Shown piece after piece: positions 9,674 through 18,329 of a stretch of 42,772 nucleotides of DNA. The position numbers were made by a program, and so were the translations under genes. This stretch comes from an uncultured Pseudomonadota bacterium. Its GTDB lineage: Bacteria; Pseudomonadota; Gammaproteobacteria; Steroidobacterales; Steroidobacteraceae. Numbering within the stretch: position 1 is the stretch's first letter; each line of letters begins with the position of its first letter. Location of the stretch: contig CAISEB010000007.1 in assembly GCA_903884235.1 (NCBI GenBank), positions 1 through 42,772 on the forward strand. The letters run 5' to 3'. Under the pieces are notes generated by a model. That model was not told the DNA's origin. It worked only from the letters and a program-made list of their open reading frames with translations, and made no database searches.

Positions 9674-10221
9674 AGCCACCGCGCCACACCGCGCTCGTGC
9701 TGCTGCTCGCGCTCGGCGCCGGCTCCTGGTGGCTGGCCGGCAACCACGCCGCGGCGCCGTCCACCGAGAGCGCGGGACCGGCCGGCTCGCCCGGCTACTA
9801 CATCAACGACGCCACGCTCGAACAGACGGACGATGCCGGTCGCACGACGCTGTCCGCGCACGCCTCGCGCGCGCTGCAGCAGGATGCGGGCAGCAGCGTC
9901 GCCCTCGAGTCGCCGACGGTGCGCTACCGGGCAGACTCCGGCCGTGCCTGGCTGATGACCGCCCAGCGCGGGACACTGCCGCAGGGACGGTCGCTCGTCG
10001 ATCTCGACGGGGACGTCGCGCTGCGGGCCGAGGGTGCCGCGGGCGCCGTGGTGCACACCGAACACCTCGAGCTCGACGTCCCGGCCCAGGTCGCCTCGAC
10101 TGCGCAACCGGTGCGCATCGACCTGCCGCCCCATTCTCTGCTCGCCGGCGGACTGCATGCCGATCTCACCAAGGAGACCCTGCGTCTGGAGGGAACCGTG
10201 CATGGCACGTTCTCGCGCTAG
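9670..10221 (+). CDS. lptC: LPS export protein LptC
   Basis: LptC is the bitopic inner-membrane component that passes lipopolysaccharide from the LptBFG transporter to periplasmic LptA. The 183-residue product has one N-terminal membrane segment (about residues 7-25, LVLLLALGAGSWWLAG). A beta-jellyroll domain follows, opening with the family-like YYINDATLEQTDDAGRTTLSA. LptC sequences are poorly conserved, so the position between kdsC and lptA carries much of the weight. The start is a GTG overlapping the kdsC stop, and the 3' end overlaps lptA by 20 nt. Confidence 0.88.
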   Translation: MKPPRHTALVLLLALGAGSWWLAGNHAAAPSTESAGPAGSPGYYINDATLEQTDDAGRTTLSAHASRALQQDAGSSVALESPTVRYRADSGRAWLMTAQRGTLPQGRSLVDLDGDVALRAEGAAGAVVHTEHLELDVPAQVASTAQPVRIDLPPHSLLAGGLHADLTKETLRLEGTVHGTFSR

Positions 10222-10822
10222 CGCACTCGCCGTCGCCTGCTGCGTCGCCGCCGCGGCCGGCGCGGCACCGGCGGAACCGCGCGGCCCGCAGATCGACGAC
10301 AGCCAGCCGATCCAGCTCGAGGCGGGCCCGTCGAGCTTCGACTACAAGAACAATCGGCTGGTGTTTCCGAACGTGCGGATCACCCAGGGCGGCCTCGCGA
10401 TCGAGGCCGACGAAGGCGTCGCCACCGGCCTCGACTTCAAGGAGAGCAACTGGCTGTTCACCGGCCACGTGCGCATCACGGTGCCCGACGGGTCGATGCA
10501 GAGTGACGAGGCGCGCATTTCGTTCGTCGCCAACCTGATCGCCATTGTCGACGTCTCGGGCACGCCTGCCCGCTTCGAGCAGAAGCGTGAAAAATCCGTC
10601 GCCCGGGGCCGCGCCACGCACATCATCTACCAGCCGGGCCCGGGCACCGTGCGACTGGTCGAGGATGCCTGGCTGTCCGACGGCAGCAACGACATCAGCG
10701 GCAAGACGCTCGTCTACAGCATCCGCGAGCAGCGCGTCGTCGCGAGCCCCGATGAGCAGGGCAACGGCCGCATCCGCATCACGATCAATCCCAAGAAGCC
10801 GGAGCCCAAGACCAACCCATGA
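10202..10822 (+). CDS. lptA: LPS transport periplasmic protein LptA
   Basis: LptA forms the periplasmic bridge along which lipopolysaccharide slides to the outer-membrane LptD/E complex. The 206-residue protein has a short signal peptide (residues 1 to about 21) and an OstA-type beta-jellyroll. The conserved opening is [20 protein letters not shown], followed later by [19 protein letters not shown]. The ATG at 10202 lies inside the lptC 3' end, a 20-nt overlap; the longer open frame starting at 10034 would lack a signal peptide and was rejected. It overlaps lptB by 4 nt (ATGA). Confidence 0.91.
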   Translation: MARSRASALAVACCVAAAAGAAPAEPRGPQIDDSQPIQLEAGPSSFDYKNNRLVFPNVRITQGGLAIEADEGVATGLDFKESNWLFTGHVRITVPDGSMQSDEARISFVANLIAIVDVSGTPARFEQKREKSVARGRATHIIYQPGPGTVRLVEDAWLSDGSNDISGKTLVYSIREQRVVASPDEQGNGRIRITINPKKPEPKTNP

Positions 10823-11544
10823 GCAGGCTCTCGGCCGAGGGGCTCCAGAAGTCGTACCGCTCGCGCATGGTCGTTCGCGACCTGACGCTCGAGGTCTCCA
10901 CCGGCGAAGTGGTCGGCCTGCTCGGGCCGAACGGGGCGGGCAAGACGACCGCGTTCTACATGCTCGTCGGCCTGGTCGCGAGCGATGGCGGCCGGATCTT
11001 CCTGGACGACCAGGAGCTGACCCGCCTGCCGATGCACCGCCGCGCGCAGCTCGGCGTCGGTTACCTGCCGCAGGAAGCCTCGGTGTTCCGCAAGCTCTCG
11101 GTGGCCGACAACGTCCTCGCGATCCTCGAGACGCGCCCCGGGCTCGACGCCGAGCAGCGCCAGGCCCGCCTCGAGTCGCTGCTCGAGGAGTTGCACATCG
11201 GCCACATCCGCGACAGCCTCGGCCAGAGCCTGTCCGGTGGCGAACGGCGCCGCGTGGAGATCGCGCGCGCGCTCGCGGCCGAGCCGCGCTTCGTGCTGCT
11301 CGACGAGCCGTTCGCGGGCGTCGACCCGCTGTCGGTCGCGGACATCCAGCGCAGCATCGAACACCTGCGTGCCCGCGGCATCGGCGTATTGATCACCGAC
11401 CACAACGTCCGCGAGACGCTCGGCATCTGTGGGCGAGCGTACATTGTGAACCAGGGCGCGGTGATCGCCTCCGGTTCCGCGGACGAGATCCTTGCAAACC
11501 CGGAGGTCCGTGAGGTGTACTTGGGTCAGGATTTCCGGATGTGA
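10819..11544 (+). CDS. lptB: LPS export ABC transporter ATP-binding protein LptB
   Basis: LptB is the cytoplasmic ATPase that powers extraction of lipopolysaccharide from the inner membrane. The 241-residue protein shows Walker A at GPNGAGKT (36-43), the ABC signature LSGGERRR, and Walker B with the catalytic Glu in [12 protein letters not shown]. The switch histidine is in [11 protein letters not shown]. The end, [12 protein letters not shown], is the typical LptB C-terminus. Its membrane partners LptF and LptG are not in the window, as is usual because they are encoded elsewhere. Confidence 0.97.
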   Translation: MSRLSAEGLQKSYRSRMVVRDLTLEVSTGEVVGLLGPNGAGKTTAFYMLVGLVASDGGRIFLDDQELTRLPMHRRAQLGVGYLPQEASVFRKLSVADNVLAILETRPGLDAEQRQARLESLLEELHIGHIRDSLGQSLSGGERRRVEIARALAAEPRFVLLDEPFAGVDPLSVADIQRSIEHLRARGIGVLITDHNVRETLGICGRAYIVNQGAVIASGSADEILANPEVREVYLGQDFRM

Positions 11545-11592
11545 CCGCGGCCAGCGCCCGCCGGCGGCGCTCGCGTCCACGGACCCTGCACG

Positions 11593-13062
11593 ATGCTTAA
11601 GCCTTCTCTTCACCTCAAGCTCGGCACCCAGCTGACGATGACGCCGCAGCTGCAGCAGGCGATTCGCCTGCTGCAGCTGCCGTTGCTGGAGCTGCGCCAG
11701 ACCGTCAACGAGGCGCTCGAGCAGAATCCCCTGCTCGAGAGCCGCGAGGACGACTCCGCCGAGGTTGCGCTCGGTGAGGTGGTGGCCAGCACGGACGGCC
11801 CCCACGAGGCGCCGCAGGACGGGTCGCACGACGGCGACGGGCCGGGCGGCAGCGACGAGGGCCCCTCCGAGCCGGCCGGCGAGGCCGAAGCGCCCGACGA
11901 CAGCTGGGACGAAGGGCCGACGGCCACCACCTCGGACACGCCCTGGTCAGGCGACGATCGCCCGCAGGAGTTCGCGGACGACAGCGCCGAGACCCTGCAC
12001 GAGTACCTGCTCCAGCAGCTGCGCCTGTCGAGGCTGGGCGCGCGCGAGCTGGCCATCGGCGAGGCGCTGGTCGACGCCATCGACGACGACGGCTACATGA
12101 AGGACGACCTGGAGATGCTCCAGGACTGCCTGCGACCCGATCTCGAATGCACGGCCGACGAGATCGAGCGCGTGCTCGCCGTGGTGCAGGCCTTCGATCC
12201 GCCCGGGGTCGGCGCCCGGACGCTCGGCGAGTGCATCGGGCTGCAGCTCGCCCAGCTCGCCCCGGACACGCCGGGGCTCGCGACCGCGGTCCGGATTGCG
12301 CGGGAGCACCTTGAGCTCGTCCGCGAGCCGCGCCCGGTGCTGCGACGGGCGCTGGGGGCCGACGACGAGGAACTCGACCATGCGGTCGCCCTGGTCCGCA
12401 GCTGCCACCCGCGCCCGGGCTCCGCCATCCAGCCGTACCGGCCGGACTACGTCGTGCCGGACGTCTACGTGCGGCGCGGCAGCCGCGGCTGGGAGGTGGA
12501 GCTCAATTCCGGAGCCCTGCCCAAGATCCGGGTCAATGCGGCCTACGCCAAGCTCCTGACCCGGGACCACGGCCCGATGCGGGAACTGCTCAAGGAAGCC
12601 CATTGGCTGATCCGCAGCCTCAAGATCCGCAACGAGACGCTGCTGACGGTCGCCCGCTGCATCGTCGAGCGGCAGGCCGCGTTCCTCGAGCACGGCGAGG
12701 AGTCGATGCGGCCCATGGTGCTGCGCGACGTCGCCGAGGCCGTCGACAAGCACGAGGCCACGATCTCACGGATCACGACCGGTAAATATATGCACACCCC
12801 GCGGGGCGTGTTCGAGTTCCGCTACTTCTTCTCCAGCCACGTCGCGGCTGTGGATGGTACGGAGATGTCTTCGGTGGTCATCCGGGCGAAGATCAAGAAG
12901 CTGATCGAGAGCGAGGACCCCGGCTCACCCCTGTCGGACAGCCGGTTGGCCGAGCTGCTGGCAGCGGACGGGGCCCAGGTTGCTCGACGCACGGTGGCCA
13001 AGTACCGGGAAGCGATGCGGATCGCCCCGTCCAGCGAGCGCCGCGTGGTGCCCGCCCGTTGA
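11593..13062 (+). CDS. rpoN: RNA polymerase sigma-54 factor
   Basis: Sigma-54 directs transcription from -24/-12 promoters with AAA+ activators. The 489-residue protein has the Gln/Leu-rich activator-interacting region I at the start (LGTQLTMTPQLQQAIRLLQL). An unusually acidic, Gly/Pro-rich region II follows (about 55-125), then the core-binding domain. The C-terminal DNA-binding part includes a helix-turn-helix and the invariant RpoN box ARRTVAKYRE at about 464-473. It lies 48 nt after lptB, the standard order in gammaproteobacteria. Confidence 0.97.
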   Translation: MLKPSLHLKLGTQLTMTPQLQQAIRLLQLPLLELRQTVNEALEQNPLLESREDDSAEVALGEVVASTDGPHEAPQDGSHDGDGPGGSDEGPSEPAGEAEAPDDSWDEGPTATTSDTPWSGDDRPQEFADDSAETLHEYLLQQLRLSRLGARELAIGEALVDAIDDDGYMKDDLEMLQDCLRPDLECTADEIERVLAVVQAFDPPGVGARTLGECIGLQLAQLAPDTPGLATAVRIAREHLELVREPRPVLRRALGADDEELDHAVALVRSCHPRPGSAIQPYRPDYVVPDVYVRRGSRGWEVELNSGALPKIRVNAAYAKLLTRDHGPMRELLKEAHWLIRSLKIRNETLLTVARCIVERQAAFLEHGEESMRPMVLRDVAEAVDKHEATISRITTGKYMHTPRGVFEFRYFFSSHVAAVDGTEMSSVVIRAKIKKLIESEDPGSPLSDSRLAELLAADGAQVARRTVAKYREAMRIAPSSERRVVPAR

Positions 13063-13089
13063 TTGATGGATTCACCAGGAGATAGAGAC

Positions 13090-13413
13090 ATGCAGCTGAA
13101 CCTGACGGGACACCACGTCGAGATCACCCCGGCCATCCGCGCGTACGTCGAGAAGAAGCTCGACAAGGTCGTGCGCCACTTCGACCAGGTGATCGATGTG
13201 CACTGCGTGCTGACGGTTGAAAAGCTGGCCCACAAGGCGGAGGCGAACGTCCACGTCCGCGGCGGCAACATCCATGCAGACGCCACGGACTCCAACGCGA
13301 ACATGTACGCGGCGATCGACGAGCTGTCGGACAAGCTCGATCGGCTCGTCAAGAAGCACAAAGAGAAGACGGGCGACCATCACGCCGCCGAGGCGCCGCG
13401 CGGCCGCACCTGA
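13090..13413 (+). CDS. hpf: Ribosome hibernation-promoting factor (short form)
   Basis: Hpf binds the 30S decoding region and stabilises inactive 70S/100S ribosomes in stationary phase. This is the short form: 107 residues starting MQLNLTGHHVEITPAIRAYV, with the conserved DKLDRLVKKHK near the end. The ATG at 13090 is preferred over 13063 because it gives the standard N-terminus and has a GGAGATAGAG purine stretch just upstream. It follows rpoN by 27 nt. In relatives ptsN comes next, but here a 135-nt gap without a gene leads to rapZ. Confidence 0.93.
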   Translation: MQLNLTGHHVEITPAIRAYVEKKLDKVVRHFDQVIDVHCVLTVEKLAHKAEANVHVRGGNIHADATDSNANMYAAIDELSDKLDRLVKKHKEKTGDHHAAEAPRGRT

Positions 13414-13548
13414 TCCGCCCGCCGGGCCCGGATGGCGCCTGCCGAGGCGCCGTCCGCGGCCGCCGGCGCCCGCCTCTCGCCAGCGGCGCCGGCACGCCGT
13501 ACCATGGCCCCGCGCGGGCGCATCCGCCCGGCCACACTGGGCCCGTCG

Positions 13549-14415
13549 ATGAGACTCGTGATAGTCAGCGGCCTGTCCGGCTCGGGCAAGAGCGTCGCGC
13601 TCAACATGCTCGAGGACCTCGGCTGGTTCTGCACCGACAACATCCCCGCCGGACTTCTCAACGCGTTCATCTCGCACGCGGTCCAGCGCCCCAGGAGCGT
13701 CTACGACAAGTCGGCGCTTGGGCTCGACGCACGCAACGATCCGGGTGACGTCGCGAACCTGCCGGAGCTGGTGCGCTCGCTGCGCAAGAGCGGCATCGCC
13801 TGCGAGATCATCTACCTGTACGCGGACGAGGACGCGCTGCTGCGGCGTTACGGCGAAACCCGGCGCCGCCATCCGCTGGTCCGTGACGGCGTCGACCTGA
13901 AGGCCGCGATCGCCGCGGAACTCAAGCTGCTCGAGCCGATCACGAACACCGCCGACCTCGTGCTGGACACGACGCGCATGAGCGTGCATGAGCTTCGCGA
14001 CGTGATTCGCGCACGGGTCGAGCCGCGCAGCCAGGGGCAGTTGTCGATCATGTTCGAGTCGTTCGGCTTCAAGCACGGCATCCCCGGCGGCGCGGACTTC
14101 GTGTTCGACGCCCGCACGCTGCCGAACCCGTACTGGATCCCCGCCCTGCAGGCGCTGAACGGCCGCGATGCCGCGGTCATCGAGTACCTCGGGTCACAGC
14201 CCGAGGTCGATGCGCTGTTCGCGGACATCGTCGCGTTCATCGAGCGACGGATCCCGCTGTACGCGAAGCACAACCGCGCCTACCTGACCGTCGCGATCGG
14301 CTGCACCGGCGGCCAGCATCGCTCCGTCTTCCTCGCCGACCGGCTGGCCGCCCACTTCGGATCCGCCTATCCCGGCGTCGTCTCGCGCCATTCCTCGCTG
14401 CACACCAGCGCCTGA
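13549..14415 (+). CDS. rapZ: RNase adapter protein RapZ
   Basis: RapZ is an ATP/GTP-binding protein that in E. coli delivers the sRNA GlmZ to RNase E and so controls glucosamine-6-phosphate synthesis. The 288-residue protein has a Walker A motif GLSGSGKS (8-15) and the family C-terminal signature AIGCTGGQHRSVFLADRLA. The ATG at 13549 gives the normal start; upstream in-frame codons from 13432 look non-coding. The last 49 nt overlap the 3' end of the convergent patatin gene. ptsN upstream and ptsO/npr downstream, its usual neighbours, are absent. Confidence 0.94.
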   Translation: MRLVIVSGLSGSGKSVALNMLEDLGWFCTDNIPAGLLNAFISHAVQRPRSVYDKSALGLDARNDPGDVANLPELVRSLRKSGIACEIIYLYADEDALLRRYGETRRRHPLVRDGVDLKAAIAAELKLLEPITNTADLVLDTTRMSVHELRDVIRARVEPRSQGQLSIMFESFGFKHGIPGGADFVFDARTLPNPYWIPALQALNGRDAAVIEYLGSQPEVDALFADIVAFIERRIPLYAKHNRAYLTVAIGCTGGQHRSVFLADRLAAHFGSAYPGVVSRHSSLHTSA

Positions 14416-15566
14416 AGCTCCTCGCGGCGACGCATCGCGTCGCGGTAGCCGAGCGCGATCAGCTCGCGCGCGTAGGCGCCGTCGAACAGCAGGTAGCTGA
14501 GCAGCATCCGGCCCCCGGGATTCGCCGCCCCCATCGTCCGCAACAGCGCGCGCAGCGCGCGCGGCAGGTCGCCAGCGTGGCGCGCGGCGATCGCGCCGAA
14601 ATCCTCGCCCGGGACGATGTGCAGCGCCTCGACGCGGCGCATGCCGGCCACCGCATCGCGACCGGCGGCGGCCGCGGCGGCGCCGATCAGCAGGTTGTCG
14701 CGCCGCAGGCGCTCGAGGTCGGCGTGCACGCCATCCATGAACAAGGTGTCGAGCATGAAGCCGAAGATCTGGCCGAACGACGGCTCCGCGGCCTCGCCGG
14801 GCGGGGAGGTGGCGACGGGCGGCGCGGCCGGCCGCACGCCGACCACGAGCAGGCGATCGGCGCCGCGCGCGATCGCCGGCGCGAGCGGCGAGGTCTGGCG
14901 CATCGCGCCATCGCCGTACCACTCGCCGCCCATGCATACGGGCTCGAACAGGAACGGCACGGCCGCGCTCGCCATCAGGTGGTCGATCCCGAGCTCGGCG
15001 GCCACCCCGTCCGGCCAGCCCTGCAGCAGCGCCGCGTGCGCCGGGCTCGCCGTGTAGAACGACATCGAGTGGGCGCGCCGGTACGGCGAGGCGCTGACCG
15101 CGAGCGCATCGAGGTGGCCGCGCTCGAGAGCATGGCGGATGCGCGCGAAACTGACGTGGCGGGCGAGCGTCGCGCGCAGTGGGCTGTTGTCGAGCAGCGC
15201 GTGCGGCGAGCGGGCGAGCCAGCCCGCGGAGAGGAGCGCCAGCAGCCAGTGCAGCCCGGCGCGCAGCATGCTGGCGTCATCGGCCCGATACACCTCATCG
15301 ATGCGGAAGCCGCGCCAGAAGCGCTCGAGCGTGACGACGCCACGACGGAAGTGCGCGGCGTGCGAGGCGAGGACCGACCCGATGATGGCACCGCCGGAGG
15401 TACCGGAGATCACGCGGAACGGGATCGGGCCGGCGCCGGGCAGGAGCTCCGCCAGCGCCTTCAGCACGCCGACCTGGTAGGCGCAGCGTGCACCCCCGCC
15501 CGGCAGCACGAGGCCGAGGCGCGGCGGCGCGGCGAGTCCAGTACAGGGCGGCGGTGTGTCCGGCAC
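14367..15566 (-). CDS. Patatin-like phospholipase
   Basis: This is a serine acyl hydrolase of the patatin/RssA type, 399 residues. It has the glycine-rich oxyanion loop LPGGGARCAYQVG (21-33), the nucleophile elbow GTSGG with Ser57, and the dyad aspartate in DGA (Asp219). No signal peptide or membrane segment is evident, so it is probably cytoplasmic or peripheral on the inner membrane. Substrate is not predictable; related proteins act on phospholipids or lysophospholipids. The 3' end overlaps rapZ by 49 nt on the opposite strand. A different start inside the Pro-rich first 15 residues is possible, but the GGG loop must be included. Confidence 0.85.
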   Translation of the reverse strand: MPDTPPPCTGLAAPPRLGLVLPGGGARCAYQVGVLKALAELLPGAGPIPFRVISGTSGGAIIGSVLASHAAHFRRGVVTLERFWRGFRIDEVYRADDASMLRAGLHWLLALLSAGWLARSPHALLDNSPLRATLARHVSFARIRHALERGHLDALAVSASPYRRAHSMSFYTASPAHAALLQGWPDGVAAELGIDHLMASAAVPFLFEPVCMGGEWYGDGAMRQTSPLAPAIARGADRLLVVGVRPAAPPVATSPPGEAAEPSFGQIFGFMLDTLFMDGVHADLERLRRDNLLIGAAAAAAGRDAVAGMRRVEALHIVPGEDFGAIAARHAGDLPRALRALLRTMGAANPGGRMLLSYLLFDGAYARELIALGYRDAMRRREELQALVCSEEWRETTPG

Positions 15567-15638
15567 GGTGTCATTATGCCCCGGCGGGCATTACCATCGC
15601 CGCACGCGCGCGCCCTTCAGCGCCGCCGGAGACTCCGC

Positions 15639-16199
15639 ATGATGCTGTCCCGCCGCCTTGCTTCCCTGCTCCTGGTCGCCACCGGGCTCGTTGCGACGCT
15701 GGCCGCGCGTGCCGAGACCCCTGCCGCCGGTCCGCTGGAGGGTGCCGCGGCCCCCGCCTTCCGCCTGCAGGACCAGGCAGGTGCATGGCACGAGCTGTCC
15801 GACTACAAGGGCAAGTGGGTCGTCCTCTACTTCTACCCGAAGGACGAGACGCCCGGCTGCACCACCGAGGCCTGCTCGCTGCGCGACAACATCTTCGCGT
15901 TCCGCAAGCTCGGCGCCACGATCCTCGGCATCAGCGTCGATGACGTCGCCTCGCACAAGGAGTTCGCCGAGAAGCACTCCCTGCCGTTCACCCTGCTCGC
16001 CGATTCGAACAAGAAGGTCGCGAAGGACTACGGCGTGCTGGTGAAGATGCTCGGGATCATGGAGCTGGCGCAACGCGACACGTTCCTGATCGACCCGCAG
16101 GGTCGCATCGCGAAGCACTGGGTGAAGGTCGATCCGAAGGACCATTCGGACATGGTGCTCAAGGAACTGACCGAGCGCCTGGCCAAGAAGGCCGGCTGA
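15639..16199 (+). CDS. bcp: Bcp/PrxQ-type peroxiredoxin with signal peptide
   Basis: This is a thiol peroxidase that reduces hydrogen peroxide and organic peroxides. The 186-residue protein has the PrxQ active-site pattern PGCTTEAC, with peroxidatic Cys74 and a likely resolving Cys79 five residues on. That makes it an atypical two-cysteine form. Unlike E. coli Bcp, it opens with a clear signal peptide (residues 1 to about 25, LLLVATGLVATLAARA), so it should act in the periplasm. Two adjacent ATGs (15639 and 15642) could start it. The much longer frame reaching back to 14577 is the complement of the patatin gene. It is convergent with the VWA gene. Confidence 0.88.
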   Translation: MMLSRRLASLLLVATGLVATLAARAETPAAGPLEGAAAPAFRLQDQAGAWHELSDYKGKWVVLYFYPKDETPGCTTEACSLRDNIFAFRKLGATILGISVDDVASHKEFAEKHSLPFTLLADSNKKVAKDYGVLVKMLGIMELAQRDTFLIDPQGRIAKHWVKVDPKDHSDMVLKELTERLAKKAG

Positions 16200-16209
16200 G
16201 GCGGACCCC

Positions 16210-17394
16210 TCAGCGCGCGTTCAGCGCGCGCGTCGCCCGGTCGATCCCCGACAGCGTCAGCGGATACATCCGCCCCTCGAGCAGCTGGCGCGCGATGCCG
16301 ATCGACGGTACGTGCTCCCAGCGCTCCTCGGGCTCCGGGTTGAGCCAGGCGTGGCGTGGATAGGCCTTCTGCAGTCGCGCGAGCCAGGCCGACCCGGCCT
16401 CGTCGTTCCAGCCCTCGATGTTGCCGCCCGGCTGCAGGATCTCGTACGGACCCATCGTCGCGTCGCCGACGAACACCAGGCGGTAGTCCGGTCCGTAGGT
16501 CCGGATCACCTCGTGCAGCGGGATCCGCTCCGTGTAGCGGCGGCGGTTGTCCTTCCACACCGTCTCGTACACGAAGTTGTGGAAGTAGTAGTACTCGAGG
16601 TGCTTGAACTCGGCACGCGCCGCCGTGAACAGCTCTTCGCAGATCCGCACGTGGTCGTCCATCGAGCCACCGACGTCGAGGAACAGCAGCACCTTGATCG
16701 CGTTGTGGCGCTCCGGAACGAGCTTGAGGTCGAGCCAGCCGGCGTTGCGTGCGGTCGCATCGATCGTGCCGCCGAGGTCGAGCTCCTCTGCCGCGCCCTC
16801 GCGGGCGAAGCGCCTGAGGCGCCTGAGCGCGAGCTTGATGTTGCGCGTGCCGAGCTCGACCGAGTCGTCGAGGTTCCTGAACTCGCGACGGTCCCAGACC
16901 TTCACGGCACGACGCTGGCGCGAGCCGTCCTGGCCGATGCGCACGCCCTCGGGGTTGTAGCCGTAGGCGCCGAACGGCGAGCGGCCGGCGGTGCCGATCC
17001 ACTTGTTGCCGCCCTGGTGGCGCCCCTCCTGCTCCTTCAGCCGCTCGCGCAGCGCCTCCATGAGCTTGTCGAGGCCGCCGAGGGCCTCGATCCTGGCGCG
17101 CTCCTCCTCGCTCAGGGTCAGCTCGGCGAGCTTGCGCAGCCATTCCTCGGGCAGGGCCTTGGCGTCCGGGCCGCCGAGCGCGGCCTCGATGCCCTCGAAG
17201 TGCGCGGCGAACACGCGATCGTAGCGATCGTAGTGGCGCTCGTCCTTGACCAGCACCGTGCGCGCGAGCACGTAGAAGTCGTCCACCGAGGTGCCGGCGA
17301 CACGCGCCTTCATCGCCTCCAGCAGCGCGAGGTATTCGCCGAGCGACACCGGCACGCCGGCCTCGCGCAGCATCGTGAAGAAGCGCACCAGCAT
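16210..17394 (-). CDS. VWA domain protein, CoxE-like, partner of MoxR ATPase
   Basis: The 394-residue protein belongs to the CoxE-like von Willebrand A group that works with MoxR AAA+ ATPases as chaperone or maturation pairs. The C-terminal half holds the VWA fold, beginning VLLFLDVGGSMDDH. The MIDAS motif reads D240-V-G-G-S244, with Gly where the classical DxSxS has Ser. The N-terminal 200 residues are charged and helical, with no signal peptide. It lies 16 nt after the MoxR gene, so the two are almost certainly co-expressed. The client is unknown; the upstream acylase is the nearest candidate, but that is only inference. Confidence 0.82.
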   Translation of the reverse strand: MLVRFFTMLREAGVPVSLGEYLALLEAMKARVAGTSVDDFYVLARTVLVKDERHYDRYDRVFAAHFEGIEAALGGPDAKALPEEWLRKLAELTLSEEERARIEALGGLDKLMEALRERLKEQEGRHQGGNKWIGTAGRSPFGAYGYNPEGVRIGQDGSRQRRAVKVWDRREFRNLDDSVELGTRNIKLALRRLRRFAREGAAEELDLGGTIDATARNAGWLDLKLVPERHNAIKVLLFLDVGGSMDDHVRICEELFTAARAEFKHLEYYYFHNFVYETVWKDNRRRYTERIPLHEVIRTYGPDYRLVFVGDATMGPYEILQPGGNIEGWNDEAGSAWLARLQKAYPRHAWLNPEPEERWEHVPSIGIARQLLEGRMYPLTLSGIDRATRALNAR

Positions 17395-17410
17395 CGGAGC
17401 GCCGCCCGGC

Positions 17411-18265
17411 CTAGCGGCCCGCGCGCCGGTTCATGAACAGCAGCTGCTCGAACAGGTGCACGTCCTGCTCGTTCTTGAGCAGCGCACCGTACAGCGGCGG
17501 GATCGCCGACTTGCCCTCGGTGGCGCGCAGCGCCTCGGGCGGGATGTCCTCGGCGAGCAGCAGCTTGAGCCAGTCGAGCAGCTCGGACGTCGATGGCTTC
17601 TTCTTGAGACCGGGGACCTCGCGCAGCCGGTAGAACGACTCGAGCGCCTCCTTCAGCAGGTCCTGCTTCAGGCCCGGGAAGTGCACGTTGACGATCAGGC
17701 GCATCGTCTCGGCATCGGGGAAGCGGATGTAGTGGAAGAAGCAGCGCCGCAGGAACGCATCCGGCAGCTCCTTCTCGTTGTTGCTCGTGATCACGATGAT
17801 CGGCCGGTGCCGCGCCCGCACGAGTTCGTGCGTCTCGTAGACGTAGAACTCCATGCGGTCGAGCTCGCGCAGCAGGTCGTTCGGGAACTCGATGTCGGCC
17901 TTGTCGATCTCGTCGATCAGCAGCACCGGCTGCTCGTCGCAGGTGAAGGCCTCCCACAGCCGGCCCTTGACGATGTAGTTCGAGATGTCGCGCACGCGTT
18001 CGTCGCCGAGCTGGCTGTCCCTGAGGCGCGACACGGCGTCGTACTCGTACAGTCCCTGCTGCGCCTTGGTCGTGGACTTGACGTGCCACTCGTACAGCGG
18101 CCGGCCGAGCGAGCGGGCGACTTCCTCGGCCAGCTGGGTCTTGCCGGTGCCGGGCTCGCCCTTGATGAGCAGCGGGCGACCGAGCGTGACGGCGGCATTG
18201 ACCGCCATCGTCAGGTCATCCGTCGCGACGTAGCGCTCGGTGCCGGTGAACCGCGGATTCGACAT
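17411..18265 (-). CDS. MoxR-family AAA+ ATPase
   Basis: This 284-residue AAA+ protein has Walker A GEPGTGKT (36-43), Walker B LLIDEIDKAD, and sensor-type sequence IVITSNNEKELPDAFLRRCFFHY with the arginine finger region. MoxR ATPases act with VWA proteins to insert metals or assemble complexes. It lies between the acylase (64 nt upstream) and the VWA gene (16 nt downstream), all leftward, and has the expected length for the short MoxR subgroup. Confidence 0.92.
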   Translation of the reverse strand: MSNPRFTGTERYVATDDLTMAVNAAVTLGRPLLIKGEPGTGKTQLAEEVARSLGRPLYEWHVKSTTKAQQGLYEYDAVSRLRDSQLGDERVRDISNYIVKGRLWEAFTCDEQPVLLIDEIDKADIEFPNDLLRELDRMEFYVYETHELVRARHRPIIVITSNNEKELPDAFLRRCFFHYIRFPDAETMRLIVNVHFPGLKQDLLKEALESFYRLREVPGLKKKPSTSELLDWLKLLLAEDIPPEALRATEGKSAIPPLYGALLKNEQDVHLFEQLLFMNRRAGR

Positions 18266-18329
18266 CAGGGACTCCTCGGGGCCGGGGCCCCGAATTGACG
18301 AAACGCCGCCCGGGGCGGTGACGGCAGGC

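Noticed and set aside
14577-15638. Long N-terminal extension to the Bcp peroxiredoxin frame
   Set aside because: It lies antisense to the patatin gene; the signal peptide begins at 15639.
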